A stretch of DNA of 64,000 nucleotides from Pterois miles (GCA_947000775.1 CAMQGK010000144.1:9671501-9735500); one strand, 5' to 3'. Numbered from the stretch's first letter, positions 45,367-58,351 are shown. Notes: generated by a model not told the origin, from the sequence alone. Translations and numbers: made by a program.

Positions 45367-48300
45367 AGGCATATCTGAGGCTATTATCCTAACATCTTCA
45401 CACATGAATACAATTTGGCTCATTGGATCCACAAGAACCTCTAAAAGACAGAATAGCGGCCGGATTTTAAGGGGTTAACACCAGTTTTATTGATTTTAAT
45501 GAAGGTTTTTTTATGTAGAGTTACACCACATTCTTTACCGATCAAGGCTATACTAGAATCATTTGCTTTACAGAAGCACTGGTACATCACCTGGCACAAT
45601 GACACTGTTGTGAAGCGTAGCTGTAGTGCATCTCTGCTGTGAGCCTGCCAACACGCTGCGTTGTTGTGAGTGTGGAGCCCACACTGTTACGCAGCCTGGC
45701 TGTCTTTGGGTTATGTGAGTAGGTATGGGGGCGTATTTGCAGGGAAGAGAGAGAAAATGAGAGATAGGAGCCACAGCCAGAGAGCGTCCCTGAGTGATGC
45801 TGCTCTGCTCCCAGCAGCACCCTGTCAACTCCAAATGAGAAATTTCAGACATCCAGTGAGGTAGCTCTTGAAAGTGGAAATGTTTTCCCACTACTGCTGT
45901 GTCCTCTTTTTTTTTTTTTTTTTTGGGACAATAACTTTAAAAGTTAGTTGGCTGACCTTCAAAGTGGAGGAAAGGTAATGGATTCCATTCATCTCAAGGC
46001 ATGTGTTAAGTTGATTGGTAGATGAAACAGTGCGAGAATACGTGCTGTTTCAAGATGAAATACGCTAGGTTGGCAACCTGTCAATTGACTTATGCGCTTT
46101 TCCTTTGAACCGTGGCCGGTATCTCATCTGAGAATTAATACCTAACATTTGTTAATGTGGAAAGATACATGTGGATACAAAACGGATCATGGTCCGGGAA
46201 TGTCTGAATTAATGATACGATAACGGCCAACACCAAAGGCTCTTTGTTGATGCTTCTTGTCAAAAAAGACCTCAAAGCCTGACCACTTGTGCATGAGAAG
46301 TGAACTGCATCTGTGTGTGAATACCCCTTAGTCATAGTTCATTATCAAAGGGCTCCTACATAATATAGAATAAGAAATGAAAGTGATAAAAGGGGAAAAA
46401 TGCCCCCCAACCTTAGACATCACTGACCAAGAATAACCTCCCATGAAAGACAGTATTAAGGTGAAGATGTCTAAAGCCTTAAGGCCCTTACACTCTGGGG
46501 GTTGAAATAAATGACATGACATTGTGAAATACTCACTTGTGAATATTATAGGCCTAGGGCTTTTATTGTGAAATGTAAGAACAGAAGGAGTGGATTTGGT
46601 CTGTGCTACCTTTGTCAAGATTGAAAGGAGTAATATATTTTTCTGGCATGGTTTGGACTACGGTGCCTCTGTGTTGTTTTATCACAATTATAGGCTCAAC
46701 TCAACCGGTTCCACGCAATGTGACTGGTTGATGCTTTTATCCGCAGTGTGAAAGTTAAGAAAACCAACCCTGTTCTGGGAAATATTGCTTTTTCGGCGTG
46801 TAATAATTCAGTGTGTAACAGCCTTTAGGATTCGCTGAAAACGAAATGTCTCTCCCACCGTTAAATAAACTGAATAACTGTCAATCATCAAGGTCACAAT
46901 ATAATGGCAATAGTTCAAGGTCATTGGCTCTCTCTTGGGTGTCACAGACAACGTCCTTCACTTGAGGCAAGCTGAGAAGAGTTTGGCAGCCACAACCTTA
47001 AATCAGACTCTCTCCCACTCAGTCAAGCAGACATGCGTCATCATGAATGAACAGGTGAACCCGGCGCAGGGAAACAGAGCAACAAAGCTAAATTCCCCTC
47101 AGTAAGAACTTGAACCAGTGAAAAATAATGAGTCCAATGTTGTTTCATGATGCTGAGTCACTAGTTCAAATAACTACAGTAAAGCCTGGATTTTAAAACC
47201 ATTTTTTTTCCTCTTCAGGAGCACTTCAAAGTAAAAGTTGTGTTTTTGACTGCCGGGCAGCTTCTTGTCTTTGGAGCACACATGAAGTCAATATTGATAG
47301 TTTATGTTAGTTCACATTAACAAAAAATCTGTTGTGATTTGGGAGCCAGTAAGAAGAGGAGAGTTTGGCACTATGTGGCCAATGTTTTTTGTCAGTGTTT
47401 GGCCAAGTTGACCAAACTTCTTCTGGCAATAGTCCTATGTTGCTGTGGGAGATAAAGATCACAAAAAGTGTTATTATGGATAGATGTTTTTTTTTTTTTA
47501 ATCTAAATTTAGTCAACACTTCCATCATTCACTGCAAACTGAAGCTTGTTAGTTCTTTAGCCCAGCCTGTTTTCATAATTTATTAAATGTGACTTTGACT
47601 TTCTGCTATGAATAAAGTCAAATCCAAGTGACTTCCTAATTAGATTGGGCTCCTGCTCCTCTGAAGTGAGAAGAAGTGCCCACTTATGGATGTGTAATTT
47701 CTCTAAGTTAGTATAATTGGTTTGTCACTAGTGCCTGAAGTGGAAAAAAGTGCCAGTGCTCCCCTTGTTCTTATGTTGGAGTGTGTATTGGTCTTTGACA
47801 ATGGGCCAGTTCTGGAAACAAAAGTACAGCATTTGATCCTTTGACCAACAATCGGGTCGTTCATCTGGACTCATGTTATTGTTTAAGTTGTAGTTGCTAT
47901 TGTAGCGGTGGTGGTAGCTGCAGGTGGTTTTGCTGCTACTAATGCATTTAGTAATGTAGCTTTTAACATTTGGAGCTCTGTAGTGTCGTCTTTTGACTCT
48001 GTTCGTCTTCTCTTTGTGTTGCCCTTTTGGATCCAGGCCAACATTATTGTAAAATTAATGTAACATTACTTAGTCTATCTGCCGAACAAGTGAGCATCAT
48101 GTTGTTCCTCCTGGGTACAAAGTGTCCCCATGCCCCCTGGGTAATGCAGTTTATTAAGGGCCATTATGAATCACCCAGAAAAGCTGAAATGGAGAGAGCA
48201 GAGCAGAGTACCAGCAGCTTGTGAGAAGTGCCAGAGCGCATTAAAAAGTCGCGATACACCACGGAATAAAATGTAGAAGTGCCGACTTACTTCGAGCACT

Positions 48301-48949
48301 GTTGGTCATCCACCACCACCACCAGCTCCTAGCTTATTACGTCTTTGGTGTGCACATATAACGGCCACACTGTACTGCTGAGCAGACCATTCTCGTCGAA
48401 GGGGTCAACTGTCCCAGTAATCTGTGACCATTAAAACAAAGTAGTGTCTGAACTGCTGAGTTGGCTGTTTCATGTCAAGTCTTTCATGCCACTGCTGTAT
48501 TGTTGAGACAGGTGTTGGTTATGGAAATGTTTCAGCCAAGTGCTCTACTGTGGACGCTTTGAACTGTGGCCAATCAGTGCTGAGAGCAGGTATATACTCT
48601 TTGTCTAATGGAGCTTTGCAGTGTGTGTCTGCTCTTATCAGCTGTCAGCTGTCACCCGGCACTCTACCATTCATTGTGGTGGCACTCAGCTATGTGCAAT
48701 ACATAATCAAGAGGGTGATGGTAATAGGGTGATGCTTTCTTAGTGAGAACTTTCAGTTGGAAAAAGAAAGTCTCACGATTTCCCTCAGGTATGTGGGTGG
48801 AGACAGAAGCAATCCATCACAGGCTAGCAGATTAAGACCACTTAAGACCACATGACAGATAAACAACATGATATTTTTAAGTAAAGATGACAGATTTTAA
48901 CTATTTTAAACATTGCAGTGGTTATGGTCAAACCTTATGGACTGATAAG
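45367..48949. other. Single-copy-looking stretch
   Basis: No repeat family recognised apart from T18 at 45907-45924. Splice-like tracts occur (for example ttttttttcctcttcag ending 47219) without a convincing exon. The overlapping open frames at 45568-45891 lack domains. Confidence 0.45.
45907..45924. repeat. Poly(T) tract, 18 nt
   Basis: Uninterrupted T run. Confidence 0.9.
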
Positions 48950-49689
48950 CCTGGGCCAGACCAGCTGCGTGAGGAGCGTGTGGCGACTGCATTACATCTT
49001 GTTTTTTATTTCGGCATCCATGTTCACAGGTTTGAGCAGCCATGCCGCCCGCATGAGACGAGCATCACATGTGCTGCTCAGCTGTGTGTCAGCTGCGTCT
49101 CTTCCAGAGATTCGAGGTGTCGCCTATTTTTGACGCGAGTTGCGCGCGGTTCACAGTAGAAACAGACAATGGAAGTGATCGTTAGGCTGTGTATTGACAT
49201 CGTATCAGCAGCATTACTGCACTTCCGATGTCTATATCTGTAGAAAATGTCATGGACATGAAATAAAGATTTATTTTTAAATCTACACTTCCTGCCTTCA
49301 TTTCAAAATAAAACCCCTCAAGTGTTTTTTTTTCTTTCCTGTGGGCAGAACTCATTCATTTGTTAATGAATTGGAAATGGAGGCTTTTATTCTGAAATAT
49401 GTGCAGGACAGTGTAGAACCTGCAGGGCTCCATGAATGAATATAGTACAGGATTTTAATTACTATTATTTACAAATTTCCACACATTTCTTGACCTTTCT
49501 CTGTCTAAAATAAATATAAATGACATTTATAATGAAATGAAATGGCCATATGAAAGTCAAACTCTATGTAGAAAGAGCAGCAGCAGCAGAAACGTTGCAG
49601 AAACACAGCTGACATGCAGCTAGTGTGAACATGGGACACATGAATCATGCAGCCACCTTGACCTGTTCATGCAGCCGGTCTGACCCAAG
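48950..49689 (+). mobile_element. DNA transposon with about 40-bp terminal inverted repeats, copy 2
   Basis: Left end cctgggccagaccagctgcg, then tgaggagcgtgtggcgactg. Right end cagccaccttgacctgttca, then tgcagccggtctgacccaag. The left end of this copy nearly equals the complement of the right end of copy 1 (36608-37309). Two short frames at its left end (48887-49159) are shadows. No transposase and no clear target duplication. Confidence 0.75.
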
Positions 49690-51084
49690 CGTTACTCATT
49701 ATTAATGCGTGATTCTTTTGGCTTTATTACAGATTTTAATATCGTTATAGACAATGATTTTGTTCTGATTTTTTTAAAAAACTTACTATGAGTGTGTTAT
49801 CTTTTAATTTTTCAGCTTTGAGATTTTGTGGTTTGTTTTGTCATTATTTTGCAAAGACACCACATTGCAATCACTATAAAAACTGTGTGTTGGGCTCGTT
49901 ACGCAGACGCTGAAAATTAACATCCTGTCCTCCAATTAGAGTGAGAAATTTGATAAAAGGACTTCTTCTGTCAGTGAGTTAATGAGATGATCTTACTCAG
50001 GAGACCCCGTACCCCAGGGTGAAGCTACTATGTGCCATTAATTTACATTATGATTGAGATTAAATACATATTTTATAAAATCACAACACAGTGGATGCGC
50101 TTCCAGAAACAAATACTCTAACATACATGCACGATTCACAATTTAGAGGGAATGAGCAAACACACTGAGCTTAAGATTCTGTGTGTTTGCTGTCGCTTTT
50201 TGTAATGCCTGCATTCATCTTCCCGTTACAGTGTGTGCAAACAATGAAAAGGCTGGGAAGGATTTCATGTGCTATTTAACAGGTACCTGAGAGGCATGCT
50301 TTAGGAGGACTTTACTAACTCTACCTGGGAAACTCTGCACTTCTCTGTGCTCTAAAATTGGATCAATAGCATTTAAACCCTTGCTGCTGGGATTGGAAGA
50401 CTCTAGGAGTGAAATGCCATGCATCTATAGTCTCTTTTATTAAATTCTGTATTAATGCAGGGTGTTCGACTTGTATTTTTCATATCGGTATTTTCGATCT
50501 AAAATCATAACACGCACCTGGCTTCACGTTGTCAAACACACCGCACTTCATTTTGCACACCACAGGGAAGAAAAAAAACATTCAACATCAGAAAAAATTA
50601 TATAAAAAATGATTCAGACAAAAATACTATGATACCAATCACCATGACAACATCTTATTGTTATGAAAAGGGAATTCAGAGCAGTCTTTTCTTTCAGGGT
50701 AATATTGACCCATGGAAGAGCGCATAAAATGAATTAACCTTCTAAGGCTGTGTGATATAAAGGTATTTATATTTTTCATAGGGATTTCAAAGTTAACATA
50801 TTGACATTTGTTTTAAAGTCACTCATTTCTTTAATGCATTAATGCAATCGGTCTTGCAGAGGTTGTAGTGGGCACAGTAATAAAGACGACTAGTGTCATG
50901 AAACCAGAAAGTCTAAGGAGTCCATTGGTACTGTGTCATACTCGCTTGTCGTAAACGTGCAGTGTAACTGGCGCTGCAGTCAAGTTTCATATCCGCTGTG
51001 ACTCTACCTCCTTTCCATGGCCTTGCTCAAGTAGCTGCACGTATGTAGTAGGCTGGTGGTGTGCAGTGGAGGTAGCTAAATAAA
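49690..51084. other. Non-coding stretch
   Basis: Nothing gene-like. Around 50740-51084 the sequence may already be the 5' part of the hAT relic that follows, but no terminus is visible. Confidence 0.4.
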
Positions 51085-51426
51085 GATGAAGGCTTCAAAA
51101 ACATCGCAATCATGGCTCCAAACGGGAACAATTAGGAGCAGACGTGCAGATCAGGAGGAAAATATTTCGAGCAGCCCTGCAGAAACTGAAGTGGACGACA
51201 GTGAACGGAGCACAAGTGCTAGCAGCTACTTGAGCAGTGCCAGTGATGTCTCCACGGCAACGGCTAGCTGCAAATGGCGTAAATCAAGGAAATGGAGGAT
51301 GCAGCAGGATGGAGGAAGAGCCCAGGCTGCAGTGTGTGGTACGTGATGAAGTTCTTAGCAATGGATGGATGAAACCATCGCACCTGAAAGACAAACCAGT
51401 TGATTTTTTTTCAAAGAAAGCCTGAT
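51085..51426 (+). pseudogene. hAT transposase N-terminus with degenerate BED zinc finger
   Basis: Starts ATG and reads a Ser-rich stretch (SERSTSASSYLSSASD), then KWRKSRKWRMQQDGG. After a frameshift near 51300 it reads EEEPRLQCVVRDEVLSN, GWMKPSHLKDKPVDFFSKKA and a stop. The pattern QCVVCxExLSN..MKPSxLxRHLxTKHPxxKDKPxxFF is typical of ZBED/SCAND3/FAM200-type hAT proteins. Here the second Cys of the finger is Arg, and the stretch carrying the His ligands is deleted between SHL and KDKP. It cannot fold as a BED finger; the catalytic part is absent. Confidence 0.72.
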
Positions 51427-51610
51427 GAACTGTAGCAGTCCAAGACGTTTCAATCATTACATTATTACATCATTACACTCGCTTTTCAGACTGAAGCTGA
51501 CCTCATTTGCTCCAGACATTGCAGGACTGTGTTCACAGGCTCGCCCTTCTCATTAGGCTTATGTAAGTACTAGGGGCCAGGGTATGCTACTGTATTTCAA
51601 TATTGGTCAT
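51427..51610 (+). mobile_element. Remainder of hAT relic, left of SINE
   Basis: Follows the broken transposase frame. It probably belongs to the same element, whose end lies at 51992. No coding similarity recognised. Confidence 0.4.
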
Positions 51611-51918
51611 GAAAGAAAGAAAGAAAGAAAGATATTCCTTTATTAGTCCCACAGTGGGGAAATTCAGTTTTACACTCTGTTGTTCACACAGTGCAGTTCA
51701 CACAGTACATATACATGTCAATGGAGAGATGTCAGAGTGATGGGGCTGCTCCTGACAAGCGCCCAGAGCAGTTGGGGGTTTGGTGCCTTGCTCAGGGGCA
51801 CCTCGGCAGTGCCCAAGAGGTAAACTGGCACCTCTCCAGCAACCAGTTGGTCTTGGTCCATGGGGGATTTGAACCCGGGTCCTCCACATCCTAACCCAAG
51901 TCCTTACGGACCGCCCCC
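51611..51918 (-). mobile_element. tRNA-derived SINE, minus strand, with (CTTT)n tail
   Basis: Complement of 51865-51875 is the B box ggttcaaatcc; the head is ggggcggtccgtaagg. The body has caaggcaccaaacccccaac and tctgacatctctccattgac-like phrases identical in kind to 63702-64000. The tail is (CTTT)n on the minus strand, seen as gaaagaaagaaagaaagaaa. It is inserted in a hAT relic; target duplication not resolved. Confidence 0.85.
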
Positions 51919-51992
51919 ATTTTGGTGGGGGTACTTGGAGAGCTAAATATTTTCTGAGGTGATACTTGGTGTGAAAAGTTTGAGAATCACTG
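51919..51992 (+). mobile_element. Right terminus of hAT relic
   Basis: gatacttggtgtgaaaagtt then tgagaatcactg. The complement cagtgattctcaaacttttc is the familiar hAT terminal repeat cagtggttctcaaact. The left terminus was not found. Confidence 0.65.
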
Positions 51993-53613
51993 GTCTATTC
52001 CATCCAAAATGGTTACAAATCATTGTTGAAAAATAAGTCAGTCCTATGGCGGTCTGGTTGAGGTTTGTTTAGGTTTGCACACAGATTTGCACACAGCTTT
52101 AGAGATAGATCTTGGTATGGGTCAAAATTGTTTTCTTCCTCATCATTGTTACAATATTAAACATATTTAAAGTTGTGGTCGTGCTTAAGAAAACAAAGTT
52201 GACATTATTTCAATTTCTGTTTGGTTTGTTTTTATTTATTTATTATGTATTAGAAATTTTTAATCTTCCATATAAATTACACAAGAGAGAGGAACAGATT
52301 GAAAGGGTAATTCCTTCCAGTCATGAGATGCTGCGAATGACTTTTAAACTGTGAAAATTGGCAAAGTTTAAAACAGATTTTTTTTTTTAAATTTTAGAAG
52401 ACACGATAATTTAAATTATTCTCATTTTTATTAAACAGCATTAAAACAGCTACTGTGTGATTTTTGCAGGGATCTGTGCTAACCAAAGATGTAGAATATG
52501 ATGTGTTGGCCAGAACATCTTTCTCTCTTTAATTTATAATGGTACACATTTTTTTTTAAAATATTGTGCCCCCTGCGATTTGAAAATAGCAGTAAATTGT
52601 GATTTTGATAAAACTTTGACTAATTTTGCAGCCCTACTTTTTTTTCCCAACCTCTCTTGTGCCATCTACCCTCTGAACATGGCCAAAGTGGGTGATTAAC
52701 AGCAAAGGTTTCTCGTACATCCCAAAATACTAGAATTGAATTCCCAACCTTACTATTTAAGCAGTGTTAAAGGTGATACTGTAAGTTTTTATGGACCCCC
52801 TGTGTTTATGCTATGAAGGTCTAGTTGCTGGACACAAACCGGCGCTCCTCATTAATCTCAAGTTTCTCATGTGATACATTTCTCCCTAATGCACACATAC
52901 ACACAAATGTACACACCTCTTGTAAATTTCTGGGATAGTAAAAAGGGATTGAGAGCAAAGAGCAAAAGGGAGCCGGAGTAAAAAAAAAAAAGACAGAGTA
53001 GGCTATTATAGAGGAAGGAGTGTATCCCCTGGAGGAGATGCGGGCTGAGATGGCGTAAATGAGGGAAGTGTGGCGGCCATTCCTGTAGCCTCATTACAGT
53101 AATGGAGACCCATCCGTTCTGTCAAGGCCTCCAGAAAATCTGCTGTGACACGACTGCGTTTCTTTTCGTGCTCTTCCACATCAACAGTCCGAAGGAAGAC
53201 AGAAGAGTGGGAGAAAGATAAAGCAGGGGCTCTTGCTATTTGGTTTCATGTTACATGAGACGATTTGTGGCTTTGGAAGTGTATTAAGGTCTTGATTAGA
53301 GTCTCGTATTCCCTGTCAGAGTCAGTAATGTGCCCTGGTGGGTGACTGTGTGGCTGCGCTGGGAGGATTGTGGTACTGTATGCCTCTGGAAAAGATTGGT
53401 CTCACAGGAGTGGAGGCTGGGGCAGAAACGGTGCTGACCATCTTATTTGCAGTGGGAGCTGTAAAGAGTGAGAAGGGGCAATTTGTAGACCAATTTTTCC
53501 TTTTGTTTTTCACTTTCACATGTATTCCTTTATATAGTGTAACCTGTCAGAGAACTACAACAATAAGCTTGTAGTACAGTACACATTTCAAGATACAGCA
53601 CCTCTGCATACAG
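51993..53613. other. Non-coding stretch with one MITE end
   Basis: 52540-52636 ends in taattttgcagccct, a hAT-like right end. 53020-53580 looks single-copy; its frames have no domain. Confidence 0.4.
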
Positions 53614-53720
53614 TAGGGGTGTGATTACTGTTGCACGGTATACTGATGCTAGAAAGGCATTGTGATACCCTGCCGTTAAAAAGATACAATACCGTTTTGT
53701 TAGTACCAATACTTAAGAAT
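53614..53720 (+). mobile_element. hAT-like left-end fragment
   Basis: taggggtgtgattactgttg, then cacggtatactg and aataccgttttgtta, a typical taggggtgtg terminus. No right end. Confidence 0.38.
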
Positions 53721-53734
53721 CACTGTGTTTTAAT

Positions 53735-53990
53735 TAGGGATGTTAATAATTAACCGTTTAACTGCCAACCGACACTAACCATTTTAATCGATTAACACTT
53801 TCAGTTAAATGGTTAAAAGAAATATTAACAATTGATTAAAAAGATGAGCAAGGCTCAGAGGAGCATCTTTTCACTTTAAGGAGAAAAGCTGGTCCACCTT
53901 AACAGCCACCTTAAGAGAGTCAGAGGCAGAGTTGCAGATCCAGGAAGTTGCTTCAGGAAGCTCCAGTCTTTTATCAGTATTTTCACTCAT
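53735..53990 (+). mobile_element. Truncated hAT-like element (gatgttaataatta family), third copy
   Basis: tagggatgttaataattaac, then ccgacactaaccattttaat. The first about 90 bp matches 44712 closely (ggttaaaagaa, caggaagttgcttcagga). The right half is lost. Confidence 0.6.
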
Positions 53991-55097
53991 TGTAAATTGT
54001 GAAGATGTCAGAAATCCTGACTTCCTCTCTCACTGTTAGCCATAAATAGATGAATACCTCTGTCTGCTCCACTAGACTCTCATTAAAGATAATTATAAAA
54101 AAAACATTCAAAGACCCATGTTGTCATTGACTAACGCTTTTTACAACGCCAGAGCAGTGTCCATTACACACTGCTGTGGTTATTTATAGCACCCATCACG
54201 TCATTTAGCACTTTTGATTAATTACAAATGCACCAGCAAACTATCGACAGCAGTTATACTGTATTTTTGTATCGCTGTCATCACTTTGATTCAAATTCAA
54301 GCTCAACAGAAAAAGTTTCACAATAAAGGAGGAAATGAAAATGAAGGAAGATAAAAAACCGTGCACCATCTTTGAGATTGAGTGAAATATGTTGAGAAAT
54401 GTTGCATATTAGATTCAGTCCCTCATATTATCTTTCAAAATACTTATCACGCTCAGCTTGCTTTAGAAATGAAATTCTCCAAAATGTCTCTTTGTGCGCA
54501 CTCTCACAACACATACTTTTGTAAATGCTCGTTCCTGTGAGGAAATTCCATACAGTATGCATGTTTGTGCATTTGGCTGCTGCTCAGTTCTAAAATTAAC
54601 TTTAATCCAAACGTCCCATGAACTAACCTGGTGTAGTGTTTGACTGAACAGTTGCAGTACACGGTGGCATTAAATGCCTCACATGGCTGACCTCTGTCTT
54701 GTAAGGCATTATCCCTTGTCTCCAGGCTCATAAACAGATGGTTACTGTGCTGTCTGGGTAACTTTTCATAGTTCTTTACAACCAAGGACAAGTTGAATAG
54801 GCTTATAGCCAGTGCACATAAGAAACATCCTATAGAAGTTGGAGAATGATCTTCACAAGACCGTGGATGCCACTTATTCAGTGTCTTTGATAATAAATGA
54901 AGCTGTCTCCATTCAACAGCTCTGTTGTCAAGCACACAGGAAGGTCAGAACTCCCAATAATACAACATATGAGAACACTGAATAAATGCTGCGATGTATG
55001 TGCCATTATATATTTCATGGAAAATTAGACATGACTATCAGAGCAAAATATAAATGTATCTGAAATCTGCGTGTGCACGATTGCATTAATATTTGTT

Positions 55098-55147
55098 TAT
55101 TATATTATTATTATTTCTTATATTATCATTATTATTATATTATTATA
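55098..55147. repeat. Degenerate (TTA)n tract
   Basis: tatattattattatttctta then ttatcattattattatatta. Confidence 0.8.
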
Positions 55148-56684
55148 GCCTTTATTACCTATCTTGCCCTCAGTTTAAATTAAGCAGCATATCTGCCTTT
55201 TAATGTCTCTGCAATTTGATTAATGAAATATTTTATCCCACAGAGCACTAGTCAGCCTCCAGGCAGGTTTTCTTTTATTTTTGGACACAGTAAGGACACC
55301 ACTCATAATTTCCTAATTTGACTATAATTTCACATGTATGTTTGTGGACCTATATATTTATAAATAACACATTATGTACCATTGGAGAGCATTTACATTC
55401 AGGCTTTAGACTGTCTATCCGTACCACTTCACAGTACTCCACCCTACACTCACTCACTCCATTCCTCCAGGCTTGCCGTACCATTTCCATACTGTGTTCA
55501 CATTCCTTACAGTGTGGCATTATCATCAATAGTCATTTAGGAGAGGGCCGCTTTCCACACCACCGGATGCAATGAAGATTCATAGCTACCATTTCAGACT
55601 GGTTGGGGGAGATGTACGGAATGAAGGAGAGGTAGAAATTGTGTGCATACACCGCTGGCTGTTGGGTTACAACAGTTTGGCCTTGCATGTGCTGTGAGGT
55701 GGATGGGAAAGACAATGGATGACGAGTGTTCTGAACTGTAAATGAGTAGTAATCTTTGGAAGACAGGTAGGAGGGAGCGAATATCAAGGCAGTGCTGTGC
55801 ATTACAATATGTCCCCCCAAGCTTTACTGTGAACGATACAGATTTAACAGAAAACAATCAAAGGTTTTTTGATTCAAAATTTGAGCTGACTTGTGGCAAA
55901 TGGAGGAAGCTGATCAGGGCGGTATATGAGGGATGTGTTTAGACATGCTTGAGTTTTTCTGTTTCCATGTACACATGCAGGTTTGAAAATGCTCCAGACA
56001 TATTAATGTATCCTATATAGCATAGTGTTTAAATAGACATTTTTCGTTGATATGAGATTAACTGACTCTTCTCTTCACGCCACTGCTGTTGGTTACTGTT
56101 GCTACACCTGTCAAGCTGTACAGTCTAGCACTGCAGATACTTTACGGTAGTTATGGTGGTAAATTTACCACTTGTAATTCATCGTATATATGTATATTTT
56201 TTTAAAGTAATTGCTCCTTGTCTTCAGACAGAAGTAAACACAATTAGCAGGCTTATTCTACAACAGTTGATTTAGCCAGCAGGGTTGAAAACTGTTACTG
56301 CTGTATTTTATTAGCTTATTAAAATGAACTCCATCCTCCTTGCAAACAGATCTTAAATTTGGACACGTGGAAACACGCGTATCCATGGCAGAGAAAGAGA
56401 GAGTCACAGTGAGCGGTGAGCCAAAAGCGGTCACAAGTGTTACACTTTTCAAAACCTTGTAATGAAAAATGCAAAGGTGACTAGCGCAACATGTCTCATG
56501 GGCCTTTCAGACAGAACATGGTTTGTACTGCGCTGGGCGCAAAGTTCAGCACACATCACAGCGCGTTTTACTGCAATTTGCTCAGTGCAGCGAACAGCCG
56601 TTGGAAATAATGGATTACAGTGGTGCCAATGCAGCATTCTGTATGAAAGGCCTATCACATGTACTTCCTGCAAGACACACACTA

Positions 56685-56686
<2 letters not shown>

Positions 56687-56718
<32 letters not shown>
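56687..56718. repeat. (GT)16 microsatellite
   Basis: 32 bp uninterrupted GT. Confidence 0.96.
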
Positions 56719-56719
<1 letters not shown>

Positions 56720-57404
56720 AGGATAAGCCCTGATGACAGGAGGTTTTAGGGACGGGTTTGAGAGGGGAGAGGAGGAAGGGTTTTATTTTATGTGGTGTGC
56801 AAAATGTTCTAAATAACAAACAAAATGCTCTAAATAAGTTATGACTTATTTTACAACTGAGATTACATTTTTGTTATTACAGAAAGAGTTATTCCAGAGA
56901 AAGTTAAACAGGCAGTATGCAGAATGTTTTTGGTATCATTGCCAAAAACTGTTGGCAAAATCCCCTAATAACCTTTCAGCAGATTGTAATTCAAGTTTTC
57001 TCAGAGAAAACTAGACTTCTGCGCCTCCTCATGGCTCTGTTTATAGGCATTATCTTTGATCAGCGTTGCCTAGTTTGACTGTTTGATCAGAGTGTGTGAG
57101 TGACTGACAGCCAGCTTTCATAGACAAGCAGCTGGACGACAAACTCCAGATCAGCTCTGATTGGTTGTTTCCCTCTGGTCTGTGAAATCTTGCAGATGCC
57201 ATGAAGAGCACAGAGGCACGTGATGTTTTTCAGATTACCTGTCTCATGCTCTACTGTCAGGATTTATTGACCGTTTTATAAAGATAACTTTTAATCATAT
57301 TTTCTCCATTTCTACCAACTGTTGCTTTAAATAAGGGACAAAGGTACTCCTGGGTACTGGTACCAACTTTATTTGCCTTTCATTGACTTTGCTCGGTTTA
57401 GTTT

Positions 57405-57955
57405 ACTGTTGCTACCCTCAGCAACCCCACACTCACCGTTGGTTCCCCCCTCCTCCCAGGCACACGACCTTTGCGTGATATTTGATCTCACCCTCTTCCT
57501 TCAGCTCCACATCCACCAAGTTGTCAAAACCTCATACTACCAACTACGCAATATTGCTAACATCAGACCCTCTCCCATGTGCCCTGCTGCTCAGAGGCTT
57601 ATCCGGGCCTTCATCTCCTCCCGTCTCTCTTCTAAACGACATCAGTGCTACCTCCATCAGTAGACTCCAGCTGGTCCAGAACCCAGCTGCCTGACTCCTA
57701 ACTCACACCAAATCATGGTATCACATCACCCCACTCTTAAAAAAAAAAACCCTCCACTGACTATCACCTACAAAGCCCTGCACCCACTGCCCCCCCCACC
57801 TCACTGACCTCCTCTCCCCCTACCAACCCTCATGGTCCCTCAGATTCACCTCAGCTGGTCTCCTCTCCACCTCCAAGTCCAACCTTGGCAGTTTTGGGGA
57901 CAGAGCGTTCTCCAGGGCAGCTCTCAGACTGTGGCACTCTCTTCAACAAGGCCGA
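57405..57955 (+). pseudogene. L2/CR1-group LINE, C-terminal third of ORF2, frameshifted
   Basis: Frames give AHDLCVIFDLTLFLQLHIHQ, VVKTSYYQLRNIANIRPS and AQRLIRAFISSRL. After a frameshift comes ISRLQLVQNPAA, and later GDRAFSRAALRLWHSLQQ. The order LGVxFDxxLxFxxHI...FxxLRNIxRIRPxLS...ISRLQLVQNxAARxLT...GDRAFxxAAxxLW is that of the thumb/C-terminal region of L2-type LINE proteins. The YCN stretch after SSRL is lost. Stops and shifts make it dead; reverse-transcriptase core and endonuclease are absent. It breaks off where a SINE begins. Confidence 0.8.
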
Positions 57956-57961
57956 CAAGCG

Positions 57962-58117
57962 CCTTCGTAGCCGAGTGGTGAAGGCGCATGCCACATTACC
58001 ACACCGTCCCAGGTTCCATTCAGGCCTTGTGACCTTTGTAGGATGATGTACTCCTCTCTCTCCCCCATGTCTAGTGTTTGTCTCTACACTGTCAAATAAA
58101 GGCAAAAGTACTCCCAA
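57962..58117 (+). mobile_element. Short tRNA-derived SINE
   Basis: A-box-like tagccgagtggtgaaggcgc (57968-57987); B-box-like ggttccattca (58012-58022, one or two changes from ggttcgantcc). A pyrimidine-rich body ctctctctcccccatgtcta follows, then the end ctgtcaaataaaggcaaaag. This order fits a short fish tRNA-SINE. It directly abuts the LINE relic, with no clear target duplication. Confidence 0.7.
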
Positions 58118-58351
58118 AAGAAACACATTTTGAGACTTTAAAATCCACCGTTCCATCACTGACCCCTTAATTTCACACCTGCCACATTAATTGATAACAT
58201 TTATAACCCTGTGTGGCAACTGAATGTCAAAGGTGACAATGCCTTTTTATCTTACCCTCAGGTTTAACATTTTATAATACCTTTGACTGGACCATGCTCT
58301 TTGCAAATGTCATTTATTGTAAGTTCCTGGACAGATTTGTGTTAGGGTGCC

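Larger units (their letters stand above)
53991..57404. other. Mostly single-copy-looking stretch
   Basis: No gene recognised. AT-rich (ATT)n tract at about 55098-55147. The 143-codon minus frame at 54504-54935 has no visible domain. Confidence 0.45.

Noticed and set aside
47220..47325. Possible terminal exon after ttttttttcctcttcag
   Set aside because: Open for only about 33 codons in one frame, ordinary composition, no partner exon with a matching phase.
57851..58159. 102-codon minus-strand open frame
   Set aside because: Shadow of LINE and SINE sequence on the opposite strand.
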